From assembly GCA_029879245.1 (NCBI GenBank), contig JAOUQQ010000007.1, forward strand, positions 1 through 50,981: DNA of 50,981 nucleotides. Direction: 5' to 3'. This document shows positions 9,022-18,193 of this stretch, piece by piece. The translations under genes and the position numbers were made by a program. The notes beneath the pieces were generated by a model. The model saw only the letters and a program-made list of their open reading frames with translations. It did no database searches and was not told where the DNA came from. Position 1 is the stretch's first letter, and each line of letters begins with the position of its first letter. The stretch is from Chromatiales bacterium. GTDB taxonomy: Bacteria; Pseudomonadota; Gammaproteobacteria; Thiohalomonadales; Thiohalomonadaceae.

Positions 9022-10055
9022 AACGACTTCTATTCAAACTGCTGGGGACACTCATTCTACTTGGCAGCCTGTCGGTTGGTTGGCTATTGATCGCTTACCA
9101 GCAGTTCAGTGAGCAGCCCCTGTCACTTACGCAGCCGGTACAACTTGTGGTTGAACCGGGTAGTTCGGTACGGGGTGTCGCGCGCGATCTTGAGCAGATG
9201 GGGCTGGTGAAAGATGGGCGTTATTTTGTCTGGATGGCACGGCTAGGTAATCACTCCAGTAGCATCCAGATTGGTGAGTACACCATTGAACCAGGCATGA
9301 CCCCTTCTCAGTTGCTGCAGAACATGGTAAGTGGAAAGGTCAGGCAGTATGCCATCACCCTGTTGGAGGGGTGGAATTTTAACCAAATGATGACGGTGAT
9401 CAATGAGAACCCCTATCTGGAACATCAGTTAAAGGGAAAATCGGATACGGAAATAATGCTCGCCATTGGCAGAGAGGGCGAGCATCCGGAGGGACGTTTT
9501 TTTCCTGATACATATCACTTTCACAGGGGGATGAGTGATATCGATTTTCTCAAACGCGCCTATAGTGCAATGGAGAAGCGACTGGACCAGGAGTGGCAGA
9601 AGCGTGCTGAAAGCCTTCCTCTGAACTCTGCTTATGAAGCGTTGATTCTCGCCTCCATAGTTGAGAAGGAGACAGGTGCTACCTATGAAAGGGCGCAGAT
9701 TGCGGGTGTCTTTATCCGCAGACTACGAAAGGGAATGCGACTGCAGACCGACCCGACCGTGATCTACGGCATGGGGAAGGCCTACGATGGTAATATCCGT
9801 AAAAAGGATCTACTCACAGATACCCCCTACAACACTTATACCCGCAGCGGTCTCACGCCGACACCCATCGCGATGCCCAGTGGGGCGGCGATCCACGCGG
9901 CACTCCACCCGGACAGTGGTGACAGTCTCTACTTTGTAGCCCGAGGTGATGGCAGTCATCACTTCTCTGCAACCTTTGAAGAGCATGATTGTGCGGTAAA
10001 AAAATACCAAATTAAAAGAGCGAACTGTGACCACCCCAACTTTCGTAAGGAGTAG
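9018..10055 (+). CDS. mltG: Endolytic murein transglycosylase MltG
   Basis: 345 residues from a TTG that overlaps the pabC stop as TTGA. It is an inner-membrane glycan-strand endolysin thought to set glycan length. One N-terminal membrane helix is seen (about residues 5-27), then a LysM-like part, HPEGRFFPDTY (156-166), and the catalytic Glu216 in ASIVEKETG. The C-terminus has LTPTPIAMPSGAAI. In many relatives tmk and holB follow, but here the cluster ends and the next genes are on the other strand. Confidence 0.93.
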   Translation: MKRLLFKLLGTLILLGSLSVGWLLIAYQQFSEQPLSLTQPVQLVVEPGSSVRGVARDLEQMGLVKDGRYFVWMARLGNHSSSIQIGEYTIEPGMTPSQLLQNMVSGKVRQYAITLLEGWNFNQMMTVINENPYLEHQLKGKSDTEIMLAIGREGEHPEGRFFPDTYHFHRGMSDIDFLKRAYSAMEKRLDQEWQKRAESLPLNSAYEALILASIVEKETGATYERAQIAGVFIRRLRKGMRLQTDPTVIYGMGKAYDGNIRKKDLLTDTPYNTYTRSGLTPTPIAMPSGAAIHAALHPDSGDSLYFVARGDGSHHFSATFEEHDCAVKKYQIKRANCDHPNFRKE

Positions 10056-10065
10056 GGGGAACCGG

Positions 10066-10254
10066 TTATACCGCTGCTATCAGTAGGATAACAAAGCCCA
10101 CCACGGCCAGTAGCGGCAGTATTGCTGAAATCCAGTCTACACCACTGCCTTTGGGACTGTGTTGCATCATCGCTCGTGCCCGGGGCCAGAACATCACCAG
10201 GATCCCCAGGGTTAGCAGACCCGATAGCACCATGAATGTCGTGTTGTTTTCCAT
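10066..10254 (-). CDS. Small two-helix membrane protein
   Basis: 62 residues from the ATG at 10254, with GGAAA about 9 nt upstream; a GTG two codons earlier is possible. Two hydrophobic segments, about residues 6-22 and 42-61, flank a basic loop with RARAMM and a GSGVDW stretch. No family is recognised. It lies downstream of the BI-1 gene, separated from it by an intrinsic terminator, so it may have its own promoter. It converges on mltG with a 10-nt gap. Confidence 0.55.
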   Translation of the reverse strand: MENNTTFMVLSGLLTLGILVMFWPRARAMMQHSPKGSGVDWISAILPLLAVVGFVILLIAAV

Positions 10255-10281
10255 AATCACATTTCCATTTTAACTCTGTCG

Positions 10282-10307
10282 AAAAAAAGCCCCGCATAAG
10301 CGGGGCT
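10282..10307 (-). terminator. Intrinsic terminator of the BI-1 family gene
   Basis: Stem AGCCCCGC (10288-10295) and GCGGGGCT (10300-10307) with a 4-nt loop. Read on the minus strand, it is followed by seven T residues (10288-10282). Confidence 0.85.
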
Positions 10308-10341
10308 CTCTCTTAACTGGCTAAGTAAGATAACTCCTTAC

Positions 10342-11016
10342 TCAGTCATCACCGGAGAGTGCACCGAGCAGATGCAGCAGACTGGTGAACAGGTTGAGTA
10401 TGCTGAGGAACATGGATGCAGCCATCATGATGTAGTTGACATGTGGGTCATGAATCAGTTGACTGGTTTCATAGAGAATAAAGCCGGCCATCAGCATGAT
10501 GATGGCGGCGTTAAGTGCCAGATGCAGGGCAGGCATCTGGAGGAAGAGGTTACCAATGATCGCCAGCAGCACTACGATCAGCCCGGCAGCGAGGAAACCA
10601 CCCATAAAACTGAAGTCCTTGCGGGTCTGCATCGCATAGGCGGAGAGCCCCAGGAAGATCACGCCAGTTCCACCTGCGGCGGTTGCAATTAACTGCCCAC
10701 CATTAGTGAAGGCGTGGAGGTAGTGTGCCAGTAGTGGCCCCAGTCCAAAGCCAAACAGGCCGGTGATGGCAAACAGCACACCAATGCCGGTACTGGAGTT
10801 GGCAGTCTTTGGTAGTACCAGCCAGAGCAGGGCGATTGCGACAATATTGGCTATGAGCCCGGTCATGAAGGAAACATTCATGCCGGTTGAGATCACCGCC
10901 ATCACAGCACTGAAGATGAGGGTCATCGACAGCAGGGTATAGGTATTACGAATAGTCTTATTGGCAGCAAGCACCTGTTCCGGTGAGCGGACAACAGCGG
11001 TTTCGTTATGGTTCAT
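10342..11016 (-). CDS. Bax inhibitor-1 / YccA family membrane protein
   Basis: 224 residues from the ATG at 11016, chosen for the GAGGAG site 7 nt upstream and for matching the length of YccA (about 220). Longer in-frame starts lack a ribosome site. There are seven predicted membrane helices. Late in the sequence come GFILYETSQLIHD and a SILNLFTSLLHLL helix, both typical of YccA. In E. coli YccA is a substrate and modulator of the FtsH protease. Whether this protein does the same is inference. Confidence 0.88.
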   Translation of the reverse strand: MNHNETAVVRSPEQVLAANKTIRNTYTLLSMTLIFSAVMAVISTGMNVSFMTGLIANIVAIALLWLVLPKTANSSTGIGVLFAITGLFGFGLGPLLAHYLHAFTNGGQLIATAAGGTGVIFLGLSAYAMQTRKDFSFMGGFLAAGLIVVLLAIIGNLFLQMPALHLALNAAIIMLMAGFILYETSQLIHDPHVNYIMMAASMFLSILNLFTSLLHLLGALSGDD

Positions 11017-11178
11017 TCCATGCTCCTCATGGTTGAATGGTCTGTCTGGAACTACTAATTTACGTCTATCTGCAACGTCTGACAACGTAAACCTCAGTAC
11101 GTTCATAGGATAACTTCAAGATTTGCGAAATCAAGCTGGAAATGTCTTTTCGATTCCGCTATTCTGCGCGCTCCTTTC

Positions 11179-11266
11179 GGAGAGGTGGCTGAGTGGTCGA
11201 AAGCGGCGGTCTTGAAAACCGTTGAAGGGTGACCTTCCGTGGGTTCGAATCCCACCTTCTCCGCCA
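11179..11266 (+). tRNA. tRNA-Ser (TGA)
   Basis: 88 nt with CCA encoded. The acceptor GGAGAGG pairs with CTTCTCC. The anticodon loop CTTGAAA carries TGA. There is a long variable arm and a T-arm GTGGG-TTCGAAT-CCCAC. TATTCT at 11160-11165 followed by GCGCGC looks like a stable-RNA promoter -10 with a GC-rich discriminator; no clear -35 was found. Confidence 0.97.
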
Positions 11267-11667
11267 TTTAATCCCTCGTTCTGAACTACCTACCCGTACT
11301 ACCAAATCAACATAGAGCCCTACGCTAATCCTAATCGCCATATTCTATATTAGAGAAAGCTTGATTAGTATTTCGCGAACTGCTAATATGTTTGCTAAAC
11401 AATAAAAGCATATAGATAATCAATACAAGTTTCAGGTTGGCACTAACTTCACTTCTTTATGATGTGTGGAGAGAGCTGTCCATCTGTGATACGGTATGGA
11501 AAATTATTAGTTTCAACAGGTTATGCGGGATTTTTAATCAATAGGGTAATTCCTGCAGTAATTAAGTTCCTGCCATATCAAAAATAAAGTCGCCACAGTA
11601 GTATGTCTGTGCACTCTGTTGGTGAATGAAGCGACGTATACGATGGATCAGACGGGGGCAGTACCCA
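11267..11667. other. Non-coding stretch of about 400 nt
   Basis: An AT-rich spacer between tRNA-Ser and the RND adaptor gene. Nothing coding, repetitive or terminator-like stands out. It presumably holds the promoter of the envelope cluster, but no -35/-10 pair could be chosen with confidence. Confidence 0.5.
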
Positions 11668-12786
11668 ATGGCAGGTAAAGTATCTAAGACTCTCACCGCG
11701 GCAGTCACTCTGTTAGTGTCACTCAGCACGCAGGCTAGTGAAGCCGATGTTACGACAGTGGTGGAGATCATCAAGCACCAGAGTCAGATCGTGTTGGGTG
11801 GCTCGGTCGTCCCATCACGGCAGGTTACTATTGCTGCACAGTTACCTGGACGGGTCGAGTTTATTGCCGGTTCAGAGGGCGACTTATTTGAACAAAATAC
11901 GGTATTAATTGCACTTGATGATGACGAATTGCTGGCGCAACGTCGATCGGCACTAGCATCAATGTCAAATGCCGATGCCTCATTACGTAATGCTGGTGTT
12001 CAGTTTCAACGAGAACTTACTTCTCCCTCTTCACGTAATAGCATCTCAGGGATGGGTATCCCAGGGATGTTTGACCAGATGTTTACCCGTAATTTTTCCG
12101 ACATGATGGGTATTAATAACCCAGGTGTTGAGCGTCAGGCCGACCTATACAACCGCAGTACCAACATTGAACAGGCACGCAGTGCCTATATGCAGTCACG
12201 TTCACAGCTGGAGCAGGTCGATGCAAAACTTCGAGATGCGGTTGGTTATGCTCCATTCAATGGTGTCATTGTCGATAAGCGCGTCGAGGTTGGTGATACT
12301 GTGCAGCCAGGTCAACCGCTTCTAGTCTATGCAGACATCGAGGCCTTGCAGACAGAGATCGATGTACCAGCTCGCCTGATGCCTGGGATCCATCCAGGAG
12401 AAGAACTTGAGGCGCGATTTGATATCGACAGGGATAAGCCCGTAAAGGTTCGCGTTGCACAGATCTATCCCATGGCCGATCCGGTCCGTCATACCGTTAA
12501 GGTGAAGCTTGATATTCCTCTCAACTCCTCTGCTGCTCCAGGCATGTATGCGGAGGTCTATGTACCCGATGTCTCTGTTCCGGCAAGGGACATACCTGTC
12601 ATCCCAAAGTCAGCCATCATACGTCGTGGCAGTCTCCCAGCCGTATATATTCAGAATCCAAAGGGGAAACGGGAGTTGCATGTCGTGCGCTTGGGACAGC
12701 AACTTTCGGATGATCGTGTTGCCGTGCTTGCAGGCCTGCATGGCGGTGAAAGAGTCGTTAGAAATCCGAACCGTACTAACGATTGA
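11668..12786 (+). CDS. RND efflux periplasmic adaptor (membrane fusion protein)
   Basis: 372 residues from the ATG at 11668, which has a GGGGGC site and starts a clear signal peptide (AAVTLLVSLSTQASEA). An ATG 14 codons upstream is the alternative. Adaptors join an inner-membrane RND pump to an outer-membrane channel. Seen: the lipoyl half AAQLPGRVEFIAGSEGD, a helical hairpin, the second lipoyl half YAPFNGVIVDKRVEVGDTV, and a beta-barrel domain. Odd: a methionine/glycine-rich insert near residues 115-145 (GMGIPGMFDQMF) inside the hairpin region. It is the first gene of the envelope cluster. No TolC-like gene is nearby. Confidence 0.88.
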   Translation: MAGKVSKTLTAAVTLLVSLSTQASEADVTTVVEIIKHQSQIVLGGSVVPSRQVTIAAQLPGRVEFIAGSEGDLFEQNTVLIALDDDELLAQRRSALASMSNADASLRNAGVQFQRELTSPSSRNSISGMGIPGMFDQMFTRNFSDMMGINNPGVERQADLYNRSTNIEQARSAYMQSRSQLEQVDAKLRDAVGYAPFNGVIVDKRVEVGDTVQPGQPLLVYADIEALQTEIDVPARLMPGIHPGEELEARFDIDRDKPVKVRVAQIYPMADPVRHTVKVKLDIPLNSSAAPGMYAEVYVPDVSVPARDIPVIPKSAIIRRGSLPAVYIQNPKGKRELHVVRLGQQLSDDRVAVLAGLHGGERVVRNPNRTND

Positions 12787-12858
12787 TTCGGTATTGGGGC
12801 AAGCAAACGTTTAAATACGCCTCAAGCGGCATAAACTAGACAAATAGAATAATCAGCC

Positions 12859-15800
12859 ATGAGTGAAAACGACGACAAGACCCTGCAACAGGGCGGTGCC
12901 GAAGAGCGCCAACAGGCGCTAGGACTGGCTGGCCGCATGGCGCGCGCCTTCATCCACTCACCGTTATCTCCTCTGCTCTTTTTTGCCATGCTCGCAATGG
13001 GCGTACTTGGCTTAATCTTTACCCCGCGGCAGGAAGACCCACAGATATCTGTACCGATGGTCGATATCTATGTTGCTTATCCCGGAGCCTCCTCGTCGCA
13101 GGTAGCCAGCCTTGCTATCGATCCGCTGGAGCGGATCATGAGCGAGATCCCCGGTGTCAAACATGTCTACTCAGCCTCGCGTCACTCTCAGGGTATCGTG
13201 ACGGTTCAGTTTAAGGTCGGGGAGCATCTGGGCCCATCTATCGTTAAGGTGCACGACAAGATCCAGTCGAATCTAGACAAGATACCACCGGGTGTACAGA
13301 TGCCACTGGTCAAACCAAAGGGGATCGACGATGTACCGGTGGTGACCCTGACCTTGTGGTCCGATATCGTCGATGACGGGATGATGCGCACCCTTGCCTT
13401 AGACCTGTTGCAAAATCTCAAGCAGATCCCGAATACAGGTCAGGGATTTATCGTTGGTGGTCGTAGTGAGCAGGTTAGGGTAGAGGTGTTACCCGAGCGT
13501 CTCTCCGGTTTCGGTATCTCGCTGGATCAGGTTGCCAACACCATTCGTACCGCCAACTCCGAGCAGATGGCTGGAAGTGTTGAGAGTGGTAATCAGTACT
13601 ATACCGTGAACACTGGTGCCTTTCTCACCAGTGCCGAAGATGTTGGCAGGCTTGTAGTAACAACCCAACACGGTACACCTGTCTATGTTCGTGACGTGGC
13701 CCGTGTTACTCAGGGACCTTCAGAGGCCAACCAATTGGTGCAATATTACACTGGTCCTGCCTATGCCGGTGAAGGTTATGCCGATGGGGCATCGGCCGTC
13801 ACAGTGGCCATATCAAAGAAGGAGGGAACCAATGGGGTTTCGGTTGCCACTGATATCATTGAAAGGGTTGAGAGCCTTCGCGGACGGTTGATTCCCGAAA
13901 ATGTGCAGGTTGAAATTACTCGTGACTACGGTAAGACCGCCAATGACAAGGTCAATGACCTGATCAAAAAACTCTTCATTGCAACGGGGCTAGTTGGGTT
14001 ACTGGTACTGATTTCTCTTGGGCGCCGTCCTGCAATGGTGGTGCTGCTGGTAATACCTGTTGTGATCCTCATCACCGTCTTTTCGGCGATGATCCTCGGC
14101 CTGACTATCGACCGAGTCAGCCTTTTCGCCCTTATCTTTTCGATTGGTATCCTTGTCGATGATGCTATTGTAGTGGTTGAGAATATCTATCGGCGCTGGC
14201 TGGAGAAAGGGACGATGGATACCGAAACCGCGGTTGATGCGGTACGTGAAGTGGGTAATCCAACAATCCTTGCTACCTTTACCGTTATCGCCGCGCTGCT
14301 GCCGATGGGCTTTGTTAGTGGCATGATGGGCCCCTATATGGCTCCGATCCCAACACTTGGTTCGGTTGCCATGTTCTTCTCCCTGTTTGCCGCATTTGCA
14401 TTTACCCCCTGGTTGGTGATGCGTCTGCGTCCCTCTATGGCCTTTCTGAAACGCCAGGAGGAGAAGGAACATGCCTCTAATGCGCGTCTCGAACAACGTT
14501 TTCGTAACATTATTACCCCGATCGTCAACGACCGTAAACGCGGTTTTCTCACACTGGGCATTATTCTAGCTCTCTTCTTTATCTCCTGTGCCTTCTTCTA
14601 TACCAAATGGGTGACGGTGAAGATGCTTCCACTGGACAACAAACCGGAGTTCAGTATCACAGTCGACCTGCCTGAGGGAAGCGCGCTACCACAGACTGCT
14701 AATCTTACCAGTCGCCTTGCCGAGGTGCTGCGTGAATTCCCCGAGGTGACGGCATTGCAGACCTATGCGGGTATTGCACAACCGTTCGATTTTAACGGTA
14801 TGGTTCGTCACTACTACCTGCGACAGGATCCGTGGCAGGGAGAGGTCCATGTACAACTGCTGGATAAGAGAGAGCGTGATCGTAGTAGCCACGAGGTGGC
14901 GCTTGAGGCGCGTGAAAAACTGACACCTATCGCACGTGAGATGGGGGCAAGAATCACCATCGTTGAGATGCCGCCTGGACCACCTGTGCTGCAGGCGATG
15001 GTCGCAGAGATCTATGGTCCAGATGCAGAGACCCGGCGCGAGGTGGCCACTCGCATGACGGAGATCTTCGAACAGGCTGAGGGCGTGGGTGATGTCGATA
15101 ACTACATGCAGCAGCCATACTACACATGGCGCTTTGAGGTCGATACCGAAAAGGCTGTGCGCCGTGGCATCTCTGTTGACACCATCAATCGTAATCTCAC
15201 CATGGCGATGGGTGGCCATAAATTGGGTGATATCAAACAGGGTACGGTACTCGATCCTACCTATATTGTAATGCAGGTTCCTTTTGAGATCCGCGCAGAA
15301 ACGGCGCGCCTGGGTGAACTTCCCATCCCAACCACGGATGGCACCACGGTACCACTGGCTGAATTGGGTCGTTTCCACAGGGTGCTGCAGGACCCGATTA
15401 TCTATCATAAGGATCTCCGTCCTATCGAATATGTCGTAGGTGAAGCGATTGGTGATCTGGCTGCCCCTATCTACGGCATGTTTACCGTCGAGGATATGCT
15501 CAAAGACTATACAACCCCAGATGGCGAGGTTATGAGTGGTGAGATGTTGGGACCGCCCGCAGCCAACGGTAAGTCGGCCTTTGAGTGGACTGGTGAATGG
15601 ACCGTAACCTATGAGACCTTCCGCGACATGGGCGCCGCCTTTGGTGTGGCATTAATCCTCATCTACATACTGGTGGTATGGGAGTTCGGTAATTTTGTCG
15701 TACCGGCAGTGATCATGGCACCGATCCCGCTTACCCTGATCGGGATAATTCCCGGACACTGGCTAATGGGTGCGGAGTTTACTGCTACCTCGATGATCGG

Positions 15801-16815
15801 TTTTATTGCGCTTGCCGGAATTATCGTACGCAACTCGATCCTGTTGGTGGACTTCACAATCAACCAGGTGAAAAAGGGTGTTGATGTACGAGAGGCTGTG
15901 ATCCTCTCCTGTAAGGCGCGTACCCGCCCAATCCTGATCACGGCAGGTGCACTGGTCGGAGGGTCCGGTGTGATCCTGTTCGACCCGATATTTCAGGGGA
16001 TGGCCATCTCACTTATGTTTGGCGTACTTGTCTCAACACTCCTGACCCTTATCGTGATCCCACTTGGCTGCATCAGTGCGCGTGCCTACTTCTGCCCGGC
16101 AGGGGGTGGCGGTGTAGTGTGTGAGGCCCCCGTTGGGGGTGCCGAGACTGTAGCGGACACTAATAACGGGGTCTCTATTACTGATCTGGCTATCGGATTC
16201 TGGCGCCTGTTCATGATGATGGCAAAGGGGCTGTTGTTCAGATTTTGGAGTATTACGGTCTCAGCGATCTTTGCGCTCATCGATATGTGGCAGAGGCGCA
16301 AGGCTGCAGCGGTTACCTCCGACATACCGACAACTACGACGACCCAGACAGTGGCGTCAGCACCACGCCCAGACCCCGTGACTGCACCGAAGGCCCCGCA
16401 GCGATCCCCAGAAGCGAGGCAGGCTAGTGAGCCTGTTGTGGCAGTTAAATCGGACTCCAATGACAAAGCTGAGAATATGTCTGAGTCTGAGGTTGGGGCT
16501 AAGACGGATGACAATGAAGTGGCAGCGGCTAAGAGCAGCGTTGAAACAGTTGTGCACGACAAGGTTGCGGTATCTGATGAGGTTATAAAGCAAAAGATCG
16601 CCCCGAAGAAGAATACTGTTAAAAAGAAGGTAGTAAAAAAGAGTCCTGTTAAGAAGAAGAGTGTTACAAAGAAAAAGATCACACTAAAGAAAAGTTCGGC
16701 TACCAGGGAGACTCCTGCGGAAAATAGCGTTGCGATCAAAGAGGGTGGCGCTAAAGAAAGCAAGGGGCGTCGTGGTATTCGGCTGAAGAATTTTGATGAT
16801 GATTTTAATCTCTAA
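12859..16815 (+). CDS. RND transporter permease with a long lysine-rich C-terminal tail
   Basis: 1318 residues, about 250 longer than usual. The core (about 1-1078) is a typical proton-driven RND pump: the N-terminal helix, two large periplasmic loops, TM4 SIGILVDDAIVVVENIY with the proton-relay aspartates near 432-434, and TM10-12 with GIIVRNSILLVDF. Beyond the core lie a Gly/Val segment, an extra hydrophobic stretch (about 1108-1142), a low-complexity acidic/alanine region, and a histone H1-like block of KKK/VKK repeats (about 1250-1282), ending in FDDDFNL. The tail should be cytoplasmic. The adaptor gene precedes it by 72 nt and two exported-protein genes follow. Substrate is unknown; context suggests sulfur compounds or globule components (inference). 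Confidence 0.9.
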   Translation: MSENDDKTLQQGGAEERQQALGLAGRMARAFIHSPLSPLLFFAMLAMGVLGLIFTPRQEDPQISVPMVDIYVAYPGASSSQVASLAIDPLERIMSEIPGVKHVYSASRHSQGIVTVQFKVGEHLGPSIVKVHDKIQSNLDKIPPGVQMPLVKPKGIDDVPVVTLTLWSDIVDDGMMRTLALDLLQNLKQIPNTGQGFIVGGRSEQVRVEVLPERLSGFGISLDQVANTIRTANSEQMAGSVESGNQYYTVNTGAFLTSAEDVGRLVVTTQHGTPVYVRDVARVTQGPSEANQLVQYYTGPAYAGEGYADGASAVTVAISKKEGTNGVSVATDIIERVESLRGRLIPENVQVEITRDYGKTANDKVNDLIKKLFIATGLVGLLVLISLGRRPAMVVLLVIPVVILITVFSAMILGLTIDRVSLFALIFSIGILVDDAIVVVENIYRRWLEKGTMDTETAVDAVREVGNPTILATFTVIAALLPMGFVSGMMGPYMAPIPTLGSVAMFFSLFAAFAFTPWLVMRLRPSMAFLKRQEEKEHASNARLEQRFRNIITPIVNDRKRGFLTLGIILALFFISCAFFYTKWVTVKMLPLDNKPEFSITVDLPEGSALPQTANLTSRLAEVLREFPEVTALQTYAGIAQPFDFNGMVRHYYLRQDPWQGEVHVQLLDKRERDRSSHEVALEAREKLTPIAREMGARITIVEMPPGPPVLQAMVAEIYGPDAETRREVATRMTEIFEQAEGVGDVDNYMQQPYYTWRFEVDTEKAVRRGISVDTINRNLTMAMGGHKLGDIKQGTVLDPTYIVMQVPFEIRAETARLGELPIPTTDGTTVPLAELGRFHRVLQDPIIYHKDLRPIEYVVGEAIGDLAAPIYGMFTVEDMLKDYTTPDGEVMSGEMLGPPAANGKSAFEWTGEWTVTYETFRDMGAAFGVALILIYILVVWEFGNFVVPAVIMAPIPLTLIGIIPGHWLMGAEFTATSMIGFIALAGIIVRNSILLVDFTINQVKKGVDVREAVILSCKARTRPILITAGALVGGSGVILFDPIFQGMAISLMFGVLVSTLLTLIVIPLGCISARAYFCPAGGGGVVCEAPVGGAETVADTNNGVSITDLAIGFWRLFMMMAKGLLFRFWSITVSAIFALIDMWQRRKAAAVTSDIPTTTTTQTVASAPRPDPVTAPKAPQRSPEARQASEPVVAVKSDSNDKAENMSESEVGAKTDDNEVAAAKSSVETVVHDKVAVSDEVIKQKIAPKKNTVKKKVVKKSPVKKKSVTKKKITLKKSSATRETPAENSVAIKEGGAKESKGRRGIRLKNFDDDFNL

Positions 16816-16836
16816 ATGCATTGCTGGAGAGCGGTT

Positions 16837-17139
16837 ATGAACAGTTCAACTCGTGATGTGATGATGGCCGGGCTTTTGGGAGTATTTGTGACGGCTGGTG
16901 CGCAAGCTATGGGTGAAGAGTCGATGGCAGATATGTCGCTGCAAACGCCACCACCAGGCCCCTATGTCAGCTCAAGGCCTAATATAAATCCTTCCAGCAC
17001 GCCACAACAGGAAAGAGCTAATCGTCTACCCTTTGTCGGTAACATGCCGACTCCGACCATGCCGATGCGCTACATGCCATCCCCCGATCAATATGTGCCA
17101 CCACCACCCTGGTGGGGTAAGCCAAATTGGCGTCGATGA
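16837..17139 (+). CDS. Exported proline-rich small protein
   Basis: 100 residues from the ATG at 16837 (GGAGAG upstream); an ATG right after the RND stop is the alternative. A signal peptide ends at GAQA near residue 23. The mature part is rich in Pro, Met and Asn (TPTMPMRYMPSP, VPPPPWWG) and ends PNWRR. No family is recognised. It is adjacent to the RND gene, and the next gene's frame opens within its stop. The Trp/Pro-rich end resembles the following two exported proteins, so the three may act together outside the cytoplasm. Confidence 0.6.
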   Translation: MNSSTRDVMMAGLLGVFVTAGAQAMGEESMADMSLQTPPPGPYVSSRPNINPSSTPQQERANRLPFVGNMPTPTMPMRYMPSPDQYVPPPPWWGKPNWRR

Positions 17140-17150
17140 GGAAATCATCA

Positions 17151-17645
17151 ATGGGATTCAGGTTGCAGCGTGCAGCTCACTATTTGCTACTGTTACTGCT
17201 AGGCACTAGTTTCAATTCGGTTGCTGCAGATGAGCAGCCAGGACGTCCATGGGGAAGAATGGATAATAGTATGCAACGAGATGCATCGCAGAAAGAGCCA
17301 TCGGGCTATCGCGGCCGTTACAACCCTTGGGGAAGCGCATCACGACAAGAAGAAGATGGCGTTGAGTCAACGCCGCGATATCGTGAGCCCATAGTAGTAG
17401 ATACTGATCGTTACCGTAGAGTACCAAACGCTGCCCAGTGGGCTTATCAGCAGCCTCCAGCTTATAACTCAGGAGTACCTAATAATTATGGCTCCCCATA
17501 CGGCAGCTTCTATCCCGGTGATATGCAGGGGATGGCGCCATGGCATGGCGGTATCAATCCGAACTATGGTAACTACTGGAACGACCCCTACGGCACACTT
17601 CAACCGGATACCGGATTGCTCTGGTCCGATATGTGGCGCTGGTAA
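17151..17645 (+). CDS. Exported Tyr/Asn/Pro-rich protein, sulfur-globule-protein-like
   Basis: 164 residues from the ATG at 17151, preceded by GAGGAAA; the ATG at 17136, overlapping the previous stop as ATGA, is possible. A signal peptide (HYLLLLLLGTSFNSVAA) is followed by a low-complexity mature chain rich in Tyr, Pro, Gly, Asn and Trp (NNYGSPYGSFYPGD, NPNYGNYWNDPYG), ending WSDMWRW. Composition resembles the sulfur globule protein encoded next. The specific family is not recognised, and a structural envelope or globule-coat role is inference. Confidence 0.6.
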   Translation: MGFRLQRAAHYLLLLLLGTSFNSVAADEQPGRPWGRMDNSMQRDASQKEPSGYRGRYNPWGSASRQEEDGVESTPRYREPIVVDTDRYRRVPNAAQWAYQQPPAYNSGVPNNYGSPYGSFYPGDMQGMAPWHGGINPNYGNYWNDPYGTLQPDTGLLWSDMWRW

Positions 17646-17722
17646 CTTTTCAATGGCTATATCTGTGGCTGGGGAGGCGCAGATGTTGCCCATTTATACT
17701 TCCCCGCAATAGGAGTATGACT

Positions 17723-18142
17723 ATGAATAAGTTTGCGAAAGTAATCGCAGTAGCGGCTCTGGCCGGAGCTAGTGCTCTGACCATGTCTACCGCTCAGGCC
17801 TGGTGGGGACCGTGGAACAACAACGGCTGGGGTAACAACAACTGGAACAACAACGGTTGGGGTAACGGCAACGGTTGGGGTGACATGATGGGTGACGGTG
17901 ACTTCAGCATGAGCTTCAGCGGTAAAGGCCGCGGCAATGGCTACGGCTATGGCAACAACGCATGGGACGGTTATAACGGATACAACGGCTATAACGGTTA
18001 CAACGGATATGGTCCTGGCTATGGCCCGGGCTGGGGTGCTCCTGCATGGGGCGGTCCTGGTCCTGGTTGGGGTGCACCTGCATACGGCCCCTATGGCCCG
18101 GCTCCTATGGCCCCTGCTGCACCGCCCGCAGGTAACAACTAA
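17723..18142 (+). CDS. Sulfur globule protein
   Basis: 139 residues from the ATG at 17723; the ATG at 17717 lies too close to the AGGAG site at 17711-17715. The signal peptide cleaves after STAQA (about residue 26). The mature protein starts WWGPW and has repeated NNGWGN units, then GDMMGDGDFSMSFSG, a run of NGY repeats (about 85-105), and a Gly/Pro/Tyr/Ala tail. This architecture matches the coat proteins of periplasmic sulfur globules in purple and other sulfur bacteria (Sgp family). They are thought to form the protein envelope around stored elemental sulfur. A hairpin follows the gene, as expected for a highly expressed structural gene within an operon. Confidence 0.85.
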   Translation: MNKFAKVIAVAALAGASALTMSTAQAWWGPWNNNGWGNNNWNNNGWGNGNGWGDMMGDGDFSMSFSGKGRGNGYGYGNNAWDGYNGYNGYNGYNGYGPGYGPGWGAPAWGGPGPGWGAPAYGPYGPAPMAPAAPPAGNN

Positions 18143-18155
18143 GGGCTGAATGTAT

Positions 18156-18177
18156 GGTGGGGGTGATCACCCCCGCC
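18156..18177 (+). terminator. Hairpin after the sulfur globule gene
   Basis: GGTGGGGG (18156-18163) pairs with CCCCCGCC (18170-18177), with one G-T wobble and a TGATCA loop. No T-run follows. It lies 14 nt after the sgp stop and likely stabilises the sgp message or attenuates the downstream genes. Confidence 0.55.
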
Positions 18178-18193
18178 ACACAGTGAACGTAAA

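Noticed and set aside
11159-11341. A 60-codon minus-strand frame
   Set aside because: It covers the tRNA-Ser gene on the opposite strand.
16086-16763. A 225-codon antisense frame opposite the RND tail
   Set aside because: Phe/Leu/Thr-rich product is the mirror of the lysine repeats; no ribosome site.
17800-18010. Tandem DNA repeat in the sulfur globule gene
   Set aside because: The periodic DNA is explained by the NNGWGN and NGY coding repeats.
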